Positions 1-5,078 of a stretch of DNA of 8,213 bases are shown piece by piece. The position numbers were made by a program, and so were the translations under genes. The stretch's first letter is position 1. The number at the start of each line of letters is the position of its first letter. Source of the DNA: CAZXDS01 sp964639525 (GTDB lineage Bacteria > Bacteroidota > Ignavibacteria > Ignavibacteriales > Melioribacteraceae); assembly GCA_964639525.1 (NCBI GenBank), contig CAZXDS010000153.1, positions 1 to 8,213 on the forward strand, read 5' to 3'. The notes beneath the pieces were generated by a model that searched no databases, was not told where the DNA came from, and was given only the letters and a program-made list of their open reading frames with translations.

Positions 1-9
1 GGTAAACGA

Positions 10-405
10 ATGGAATTTCTATTTACTCAAATTGCAGCATTCTACAAATCACTGGCTGATGAAAACCGGTTGAAAATTGTGGTATATCTTTCGGACGGAC
101 AAAAATCCGTATCAAAAATTGTTGAGGATACAAAACTTTCACAACCTCTGATTTCTCATCATCTAAAAGAATTAAAAAATAATAAGATTGTGAAAACCGA
201 AAGAAAAAGCTCGTTTGTGTTTTATGAGCTGACTGAACCTGCTCTAATTGACTTAATAAAATTAACAAACCATTTGTTGGTAGAATTAAACGAAAAGCAT
301 AATATTACTTTTTCACATGCACATGAAAGTAATTTTGATATGCCTTTTCCTATTATGATGAAAAAAATGTTTAAAATAATGAATCAATCAATGAAGGAGA
401 AATAA
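10..405 (+). CDS. ArsR-family winged-helix transcriptional regulator, non-canonical (no Cys; His/Met-rich tail)
   Basis: A small DNA-binding repressor-type protein of 131 residues, expected to act in the cytoplasm as a dimer on the operon it heads. The ArsR fold is recognisable: FYKSLADENRLKIVVYL (residues 11-27) is the usual opening helix pair, SQPLISHHLKELKNNKIV (44-61) is the helix-turn-helix with the recognition helix, and residues 62-74 form the wing. The classical arsenic site (ELCVCDL) is absent: the matching stretch is KSVSKIVED and the protein has no cysteine. The last helix and tail instead carry His88, His97, His103 and His105, then six methionines in residues 111-128. These could form a different sensor site (inference). 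The frame stays open to the window edge (codons GGT AAA CGA precede the ATG) and there is no clear ribosome site, so the true start may lie upstream. The next gene's ribosome site lies inside its 3' end. Confidence 0.85.
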   Translation: MEFLFTQIAAFYKSLADENRLKIVVYLSDGQKSVSKIVEDTKLSQPLISHHLKELKNNKIVKTERKSSFVFYELTEPALIDLIKLTNHLLVELNEKHNITFSHAHESNFDMPFPIMMKKMFKIMNQSMKEK

Positions 406-407
406 AA

Positions 408-746
408 ATGATGAATCCAAAAGGCGGAATGCCTATGATGGGAATGATGCGGAAAATGATGGAAGGCAACTCCGATTTTAACCCGATGGAAATGTGTCAG
501 AATGTTTTAAAGACGGTTACAAAAGTTTCGGAAACGTCATTCTATGCAACACCCGAAATAAGATTGATGTTTGAAGAATGGCTCGTAAGCATCGAAGAAG
601 AAATTTTCGATTTCATTCGGAATGAAAATGAAATTAATCTTAATAATATTTCAGAGCATTTCAAAATTTCTAAAGATGCCGCAAAATTTTTCTTAAATCA
701 CCTTGCAGCTTCGGGCAAAATAAAAGCTGAGTTCAAGAATAAATAG
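408..746 (+). CDS. Methionine-rich protein with C-terminal winged-helix-like domain, function unknown
   Basis: A 112-residue protein I cannot assign to a named family. Eleven of the first 29 residues are methionine, in MM and MxMM clusters with glycine and lysine, followed by Cys30 (MEMCQN). Methionine clusters of this kind commonly bind Cu(I) or Ag(I) through thioethers; whether these do is inference. The second half (about 60-110) reads as a winged helix: a helix at EEEIFDFIRN, a short segment EINLNNISEHFKISK, then a recognition-like helix DAAKFFLNHLAASGKIKAEF. It may therefore be a second DNA-binding or protein-docking factor. It starts 2 bases after the preceding stop, with AAGGAG at 394-399 placed 8 bases before the ATG. 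A second ATG follows directly, so the start could be one codon later. No signal peptide or membrane segment is visible. Confidence 0.75.
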   Translation: MMNPKGGMPMMGMMRKMMEGNSDFNPMEMCQNVLKTVTKVSETSFYATPEIRLMFEEWLVSIEEEIFDFIRNENEINLNNISEHFKISKDAAKFFLNHLAASGKIKAEFKNK

Positions 747-807
747 AACTATGGAAATCAAATAAATAGAATCATAATTTAATAATAAAAACATAAGGAG
801 AAACAAA

Positions 808-1065
808 ATGAGTATGAGGGGAAAAATGATGTCCGGTATGATGAAACCCGAGGATATGCCGAAAATGATGGACTCAATGATGGACAATATGTTTTCGAAA
901 ATGTCTGCGGAAGACAGAGTGCATTTTGTATCTGAAATGATGCCGAAATGTATTAACACAATATTTTCAGAAATTGATTCTGACGCCAAACAAAACCTTG
1001 CAAGAGAGATGATTGGTAAAATGACAAATATTTTTGAAGAACAATTAAAAACAGATGATAAATAA
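808..1065 (+). CDS. Small methionine-rich protein, function unknown
   Basis: An 85-residue protein with 17 methionines, 12 of them in the first 28 residues (clusters around MMSGMMKPEDMPKMM and MMDNMF). The remainder is probably helical: MSAEDRVHFVSEMMPKC (32-48) followed by an amphipathic stretch to residue 80. Cys48 is the only cysteine. It has no signal peptide and no membrane segment, so it is predicted cytoplasmic. It shares a Met-rich head and a short Met/Cys/Asn motif (MMPKCIN against MEMCQN) with the gene before it, which suggests either a distant relative or a common binding partner. AAGGAG at 795-800 sits 7 bases before the ATG and strongly supports translation; 61 bases separate it from the previous stop. 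A metal-buffer or chaperone role is plausible from composition alone but unproven. Confidence 0.75.
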   Translation: MSMRGKMMSGMMKPEDMPKMMDSMMDNMFSKMSAEDRVHFVSEMMPKCINTIFSEIDSDAKQNLAREMIGKMTNIFEEQLKTDDK

Positions 1066-1079
1066 AAAAGGAGATTAAA

Positions 1080-1328
1080 ATGGGACCTGAATTTTTTTGG
1101 GGCGGCGGGATGTGGATTTTCCCGATAATAATGTTAGTAGTTATGCTTGTGGTTATTTACTTAATTTTCGGCAGAGGCAGAATGGTGCCCCCTTGGTATT
1201 ACGACGACAGAAATTACCGCAAAGATGACACTACTGACAAGGCTTTGGACATTTTAAAACAAAGATACGCCAAAGGAGAAATAGACAAGGAAGAATTCGA
1301 AGAAAAAAAAAGAGTTCTTAAAAATTAA
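1080..1328 (+). CDS. Membrane-anchored SHOCT-domain protein
   Basis: An 82-residue protein with a short Gly/Trp-rich start (FFWGGGMWIF), one hydrophobic membrane helix (about 11-30) and a cytoplasm-type linker rich in Asp, Arg and Tyr. It ends in a SHOCT motif (about 54-81, ALDILKQRYAKGEIDKEEFE). SHOCT is a short C-terminal helical module thought to mediate oligomerisation, and small one-helix SHOCT proteins are common in bacteria, often beside metal-handling genes (general knowledge). No catalytic residue is expected. AAGGAG at 1068-1073 precedes the ATG, 14 bases after the previous gene's stop. The last 30 codons are nearly duplicated in the next gene. Function is unknown; a membrane scaffold for the Met-rich proteins is only a guess. 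Confidence 0.85.
   Translation: MGPEFFWGGGMWIFPIIMLVVMLVVIYLIFGRGRMVPPWYYDDRNYRKDDTTDKALDILKQRYAKGEIDKEEFEEKKRVLKN
1242..1300 (+). repeat. SHOCT-coding direct repeat, copy 1
   Basis: A 59-base segment encoding ALDILKQRYAKGEIDKEEF, matched by copy 2 at 1483-1541. By manual alignment 52 of 59 bases agree. Six of the seven differences are silent third-position changes and one changes Asp to Asn. The pattern indicates tandem duplication followed by selection on the protein. Confidence 0.85.
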
Positions 1329-1356
1329 ATCATAAATTACTATAAGGAGAAATAAA

Positions 1357-1566
1357 ATGTGTTTAGGATATTATCGTTATTATGAGGACGTGCCACACGT
1401 TCATCGCAGAAGAAACAGAATGATGCCTTTTGATTACCTTGAAGAAGATAGATTGTATCAAGGGAAAGATTTATCAGTTTCCGCTTTGGATATTTTAAAG
1501 CAAAGATATGCCAAAGGCGAAATTAACAAGGAAGAATTTGACTCAATTAAAAAAGATATTTTATGA
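1357..1566 (+). CDS. Soluble small SHOCT-domain protein
   Basis: A 69-residue protein with no membrane helix. Its N-terminal half is rich in Tyr, His and Arg (MCLGYYRYYEDVPHVHRRRN) and contains Cys2 and an HxH motif (His14, His16). The C-terminal half (43-69) is a SHOCT module, ALDILKQRYAKGEINKEEFD, almost identical to that of the upstream gene. The two proteins may associate through their SHOCT modules (inference). AAGGAG at 1344-1349 sits 7 bases before the ATG. The stop codon overlaps the start of the methyltransferase gene in an ATGA, implying translational coupling. The protein lacks a transmembrane segment before the SHOCT module, which fits a duplicate that has gained a new N-terminus. 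Confidence 0.8.
   Translation: MCLGYYRYYEDVPHVHRRRNRMMPFDYLEEDRLYQGKDLSVSALDILKQRYAKGEINKEEFDSIKKDIL
1483..1541 (+). repeat. SHOCT-coding direct repeat, copy 2
   Basis: Partner of the repeat at 1242-1300, encoding ALDILKQRYAKGEINKEEF. The similarity ends abruptly on the 5' side, where the two genes encode unrelated sequences. Confidence 0.85.
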
Positions 1567-2261
1567 ACGGTGAAAGCTGCGAAATAAGCGACAAAGGTAA
1601 GAGCTGCTGCTCCACTTCAGTTGTAACTGATAAAATAGATTACAAAGAACATTGGAATAAGACCTATTTAAACAGTTCGGATGAACAATTAGGCTGGTAT
1701 GAATCGGATTTAACACCAACATTAAAAATGATTGAAAAAACCGCTTTGCACAAGTCTGCAAAAATTCTAAACGTGGGCGCCGGCAGCTCAACCTTAATAG
1801 ATGAACTTTTGAAATTGGGCTACTCAAATATTTCGGCTACCGATATCAGTAAAGTTAGCCTCGATAAATTGAAAAAGCGACTTGGCAATGACAGCGCAAA
1901 AGTTAAATGGATTGTTGATGATTTAACAAAACCGACATTGCTTAATGATATTCACCCAGTTTCTCTATGGATTGATAGAGCTGTTTTGCATTTTCTTACT
2001 ATTCGTGATGAACAAACTGCGTATTTTAATCTACTAAAAGATAAAGTTGAACTAAAAGGTTTTTTAATATTTGCAGAATTCAATTTGGAGGGAGCCGATA
2101 AATGTGCCGGATTGTCCGTGTATCGCTACAGTAAAGAAATGTTAGCCGAAAGACTCGGAAATGACTTTATATTAATTCATAGTTTTAATCATATTTACAC
2201 GATGCCTTCCGGTGCTTTACGACCTTATGTTTACACACTTTTCAAAAGGGAACGGAAATGA
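1563..2261 (+). CDS. Class I SAM-dependent methyltransferase with Cys-containing N-terminal extension
   Basis: A 232-residue cytoplasmic methyltransferase, substrate unknown. Visible landmarks are the entry segment HWNKTYLNSSDEQLGWYE (30-47), the SAM-binding glycine loop ILNVGAGSS (68-76), Asp94 in SATDIS for the ribose hydroxyls, the acidic pair in WIVDDLT (117-122), and LWIDRAVLHFL (135-145) as motif IV. The segment DKCAGLSVYRYS with Cys181 matches the CSGLPVxRY-type segment I recall from a widespread uncharacterised methyltransferase group. An N-terminal extension carries Cys6, Cys15 and Cys16 (SCEISDKGKSCCSTS), reminiscent of thiol metal ligands. It is not a recognisable ArsM, because the ArsM cysteine framework is not seen. 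It begins in a 4-base ATGA overlap with the preceding SHOCT gene, has no clear ribosome site of its own, and ends in an ATGA overlap with the DJ-1 gene. Confidence 0.9.
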   Translation: MNGESCEISDKGKSCCSTSVVTDKIDYKEHWNKTYLNSSDEQLGWYESDLTPTLKMIEKTALHKSAKILNVGAGSSTLIDELLKLGYSNISATDISKVSLDKLKKRLGNDSAKVKWIVDDLTKPTLLNDIHPVSLWIDRAVLHFLTIRDEQTAYFNLLKDKVELKGFLIFAEFNLEGADKCAGLSVYRYSKEMLAERLGNDFILIHSFNHIYTMPSGALRPYVYTLFKRERK

Positions 2262-2848
2262 AAAAAGTATTGATGTTTCTCAGCAAAGGTTTTGACGATC
2301 TGGAAGCCGTTACGTTTATTGATGTTCTCGGTTGGACAAACCAAAAAGATAATCTAATTCCAATTGAATTACAAACTTGTGCATTTCACGACGAAGTAAA
2401 CGGTAGATTCGGGATTCACATAAAAGTTGATTACAACCTTAGAGCAAAAAAATTAAATTATTCCGAGTTTGATGCTTTTGTTCTTCCGGGCGGATTTCAC
2501 GGTTTCGGTTTTGATGAAGCATACAACAGTGAACTGGGAGGAATAGCAAAAATATTCAATGATAATCACAAACCGATTGCAACTTTGTGTGTGGGTGTTT
2601 TACCGGTTTCAGACGCCGGTTTATTAAAAGGTAAAAAAGCTACTACATATAATTTGAGCAGATATCATGATAATCCTTCGAGATTAGAACAAGGCGGTGC
2701 TATTTACACCGGAGCAAAAGTTGAATATGATAACAACATAATTAGCTGTGCCGGACCTGCCTCCGCCCTCGATGTTGCTTTCAAACTTGTTGAATTGTTG
2801 ACCGGAAAAGAAAACTCAAATAATATTCAATCATTAATGATTAGATAA
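2258..2848 (+). CDS. DJ-1/PfpI-family protein
   Basis: A 196-residue protein of the DJ-1/PfpI (class I glutamine amidotransferase-like) superfamily, whose members include deglycase/glyoxalase-type, chaperone and protease enzymes. Key features are the opening strand MKKVLMFLSKGFDDLEAVT with Glu16 in the position of the DJ-1 active-site glutamate, FVLPGGFHGFGF (74-85) forming the oxyanion region, and the nucleophile elbow ATLCVGVLP with Cys111. Later come KKATTYN (126-132) and ISCAGPASALDVAF (162-175), typical of the family. Length is normal and the active-site residues appear intact. The start overlaps the methyltransferase stop by ATGA, with an AAAAGGG ribosome site at 2244-2250. As the last gene of the run, it fits detoxification of electrophiles or oxidative damage (inference). 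The exact reaction cannot be read from sequence. Confidence 0.9.
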   Translation: MKKVLMFLSKGFDDLEAVTFIDVLGWTNQKDNLIPIELQTCAFHDEVNGRFGIHIKVDYNLRAKKLNYSEFDAFVLPGGFHGFGFDEAYNSELGGIAKIFNDNHKPIATLCVGVLPVSDAGLLKGKKATTYNLSRYHDNPSRLEQGGAIYTGAKVEYDNNIISCAGPASALDVAFKLVELLTGKENSNNIQSLMIR

Positions 2849-3017
2849 AGTACATTCTAATAAAAACAATTTTAGTTCTGTGTAAACCATTCTTTGCAGT
2901 ATTATTTATGTAAAATTTATAGTTTACGAAAATTAAGGGATAAATACTGATAAGGAATTTACCTTTGTTTTTTCAAGAGCAACTCTTTTCTTCGACTTTA
3001 AGATAGATATCAATAAA

Positions 3018-3187
3018 TCATTCTTTCAAACCGAAATTCCGTAAATCTCCTCCATACCTGATATCTTTTGCATCTATTTCATCATCGTTCAGCCATTCGG
3101 GAAAATCCGGAGATTTTTGGAGTTTATCTTTTTCCGCTTCAAGCTCGTCTTCACTGTATGAATAAACCATTGATGCGGATATTACAT
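3018..3187 (-). CDS. C-terminal fragment of an unrecognised protein, cut by the assembly gap
   Basis: Reading leftwards from the gap there is an open frame of 55 codons ending in TGA at 3018-3020. The peptide begins VISASMVYSYSEDELEAEKD and ends EWLNDDEIDAKDIRYGGDLR followed by NFGLKE. It is acidic, with a charged helix and a Trp/Gly-containing end, and looks like a real protein tail. It lies in the nap direction, downstream of napB, but contains no CxxCH haem motif and does not resemble the end of NapB. It is therefore more likely a further gene than the rest of NapB. Methionine codons within the tail could give a 50-residue protein starting MVYSYSED, but no ribosome site supports that start. 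Family unknown. Confidence 0.6.
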
Positions 3188-3287
3188 NNNNNNNNNNNNN
3201 NNNNNNNNNNNNNNNNNNNNNNNNNNNNNNNNNNNNNNNNNNNNNNNNNNNNNNNNNNNNNNNNNNNNNNNNNNNNNNNNNNNNNNN
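3188..3287. other. Assembly gap (100 Ns)
   Basis: Exactly 100 undetermined bases, the conventional placeholder for a scaffold join of unknown length. It interrupts napB after about 56 codons. The reading frames on the two sides do not match at a length of 100, and NapB needs at least roughly 180 more bases to include its two haem sites, so the true gap is probably longer. Confidence 0.95.
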
Positions 3288-3457
3288 AAAAAACCGGCAG
3301 TAGTGTGTGGAATTAACGGCGGAGAAATGTTTACTACTTCCAAACCCGCTTTTGAATTGTGAATAGTATTGTCAGAAGAAAGTTCAACGTTGTTTTTAGG
3401 CTGTCCGCTAAATGCAGCCAAAAGAAAAACCATTAGTATAAATAATATTGTTTTCAT
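3288..3457 (-). CDS. napB: Periplasmic nitrate reductase, di-haem cytochrome c subunit NapB (N-terminal part only)
   Basis: The first 56 residues before the gap. A Sec-type signal peptide (MKTILFILMVFLLAAFSG) is followed by a polar linker and then ISPPLIPHTTAGF. This matches the conserved NapB segment PPMIPHSVEGY, whose histidine (His51 here) is an axial haem ligand. Both CxxCH haem sites and the C-terminus would lie inside the gap. NapB is the small periplasmic cytochrome that passes electrons to NapA. The gene starts 22 bases after napH, in the napA-G-H-B order. No Shine-Dalgarno sequence is seen before the ATG, and a second in-frame Met at residue 9 would leave a poor signal peptide, so the first ATG is preferred. 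The assignment rests on the short IPH motif plus position. Confidence 0.8.
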
Positions 3458-3479
3458 AGTATTTTGTTTTTTGTTAAAA

Positions 3480-4286
3480 TTATTTTCTTATGTAATTAAT
3501 TGAAAATTTTAAAGCATCATCCTTGCATACCTCAATACATCTTCCGCAATTTGTACATTCTCCGCTTTTAATATATCCATCCTTTTTGCCGATAATCGTA
3601 AGGACCTGATGTTCGGGACAAACTTCAAAACACTTATTACAGAGTGTACATTTTTCTTTTTCATGATAAACTTTCAGCACACCGTATTTGCCTACAACGG
3701 AGTAAAAAGCTCCGAGTGGACATAAATGCCCGCACCAACCTTCTTTTACAACAGCAAAATCAAAAAGAAAAATAGCCAATATAATTGCCCAGCTTCCACC
3801 GATACCAAATATTATTGCCCGATAAAAAATTGAAATCGGACTAATGATTTCAAATGCCGCAATTCCTATAATAGCCGATAGAATTAAACTTAAAACCAAA
3901 ATATAATACCTTGTGCTGCGCGATATAATTATTCTATTAGTAGTTTTAATTTTAATCTTTTTTCTGCTCCAAGCGGCAAAATCGGTTAACAGATTTACGG
4001 GACAAACCCAACTGCAGAAAACCCTTCCGCCGATAACAGCATAAAATAAAAGAACAATTAAAGCTCCAACCAGTAAATCGGTTGTTCCAAGAAATCCGCT
4101 TGCTAAAATTTGAAGTGTAGCATAAGGATCGCTTAAAACAATTTTATTCAAAAATGTTGCCGAACTGTAATTACCGATAAGTATTTTCCACCCGAAATAA
4201 TTTCCGCCAAAAAATAATGTAATAACGGAAAGCTGAACAATTCTTCGTGAAACTAAATATCTGTTATTTTTCAGCATTGAGAACAT
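3480..4286 (-). CDS. napH: Quinol dehydrogenase membrane subunit NapH
   Basis: A 268-residue polytopic inner-membrane ferredoxin-type protein that, with NapG, oxidises quinol and feeds electrons to the periplasmic nitrate reductase. About four membrane helices are visible (about 15-38, 68-88, 127-150 and 163-182). Two CxxxCP motifs follow membrane segments (Cys91/Cys95 and Cys185/Cys189), a hallmark of the NapH/NosR/RdxA type. Two [4Fe-4S] sites lie at the C-terminus: Cys213, 216, 219, 223 and Cys244, 247, 250, 254. The length is close to known NapH proteins. It begins 3 bases after the napG stop. No Shine-Dalgarno is apparent, and Met4 is an alternative start. Coupling to napG translation is likely. 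Confidence 0.93.
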   Translation of the reverse strand: MFSMLKNNRYLVSRRIVQLSVITLFFGGNYFGWKILIGNYSSATFLNKIVLSDPYATLQILASGFLGTTDLLVGALIVLLFYAVIGGRVFCSWVCPVNLLTDFAAWSRKKIKIKTTNRIIISRSTRYYILVLSLILSAIIGIAAFEIISPISIFYRAIIFGIGGSWAIILAIFLFDFAVVKEGWCGHLCPLGAFYSVVGKYGVLKVYHEKEKCTLCNKCFEVCPEHQVLTIIGKKDGYIKSGECTNCGRCIEVCKDDALKFSINYIRK

Positions 4287-4289
4287 TAT

Positions 4290-5066
4290 CTAATATAAGT
4301 CCGTGTCATCGTTCAAATAATCCAAATCGGATTTAATATCTTTCTTATCTGTGTTAACAGGTTCTTTTATTTTCATTCTTTTTTCATCAGATTTGTCCCA
4401 TCCTTTAATATAATGGTCTCCAACTTTTCCAGTAGCAATGCTTCTCGGAAGAACAAAAATCGCCGGTTTTTCTACAATGCAAACATGTTCGCAAATACCG
4501 CAGCCTGTGCAGTAATCACTGTCAACAACCGGTAAAAGATAGGCATGTTTTTTCGTTCTTTCATTTATCTTTCGTTCAATCTTCAAAGCCTTATCAATTA
4601 AAGGACATGCACGGTAACAAGCATCACATTGAATTCCCCAAAATGCAATACAAGATTCCTTGTGAATGACTGCAACACCAATTTGAGTATTATTAATTGA
4701 CGCAGGCTCGTTTCCTTTTTGTAATCTCTTAATGTCCAATGCTCCTGAAGGACAGTTATATGTGCACGGAATATCTGTGCACATATAACATGGAATATCG
4801 CGCGGCTTAAAAAACGGAGTCCCAACGGCTTTGCCATCTCCCGGTGTTGCAAGTTCTAAAGTATCATAAGGACAAACTTCAACACATTTACCGCATTTTA
4901 TACACGCTTGAACAAAGTCTTTATCATTCTGAAATGCGCCCGGAGGTCTTAATGCCAATTCAGTATCTGCAGCTTCGCTTGCACCGTTTCCCCATAAAAG
5001 TCCGCCGAATCCAAATAGAGTCCCGGTTTTGAATAAATTTTCAATAACTTTACGTCTCGAAGTCAT
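4290..5066 (-). CDS. napG: Ferredoxin-type iron-sulfur protein NapG
   Basis: A 258-residue periplasmic four-cluster iron-sulfur protein that partners NapH in electron transfer from quinol to NapB/NapA. The N-terminus is a twin-arginine signal: SRRKVIENLF followed by a hydrophobic glycine-rich stretch to about residue 34. Four cysteine sets for [4Fe-4S] clusters are seen: Cys55/58/61/65, Cys93/96/101/105, Cys139/147/150/154 and Cys186/189/192/196. The widened spacing in the third set (CIAFWGIQCDACYRACP) is typical of NapG. The charged Lys/Asp-rich C-terminus is of unknown significance. The ATG follows the napA stop by 12 bases, with a GAGGT ribosome site overlapping the napA end, so the start is well supported. 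Confidence 0.95.
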   Translation of the reverse strand: MTSRRKVIENLFKTGTLFGFGGLLWGNGASEAADTELALRPPGAFQNDKDFVQACIKCGKCVEVCPYDTLELATPGDGKAVGTPFFKPRDIPCYMCTDIPCTYNCPSGALDIKRLQKGNEPASINNTQIGVAVIHKESCIAFWGIQCDACYRACPLIDKALKIERKINERTKKHAYLLPVVDSDYCTGCGICEHVCIVEKPAIFVLPRSIATGKVGDHYIKGWDKSDEKRMKIKEPVNTDKKDIKSDLDYLNDDTDLY

Positions 5067-5078
5067 TTAGGCTTTACC

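Noticed and set aside
693..989. Minus-strand open frame of 98 codons, Ile/Leu-rich and membrane-like
   Set aside because: It is antisense to the Met-rich gene at 808-1065. Repeated ATG codons read backwards give His/Ile-type codons and a false hydrophobic protein. No ribosome site supports it.
1563..2261. Arsenite methyltransferase (ArsM) identity for the methyltransferase
   Set aside because: ArsR context and N-terminal Cys residues are suggestive, but the conserved ArsM cysteine framework and motifs are not seen. The sequence resembles a general uncharacterised methyltransferase group instead.
2975..2987. Small hairpin AAGAG-CAA-CTCTT followed by TTTC, between the convergent blocks
   Set aside because: Only a 5-bp weak stem with a 3-base loop and an interrupted T-run, about 125 bases after the DJ-1 stop. 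Too weak to call a terminator, though it is in a sensible place. I see nothing else in 2849-3017.
3068..3316. Plus- and minus-strand frames running through the N gap
   Set aside because: They depend on the placeholder Ns having no stops and being 100 bases long; neither is known.
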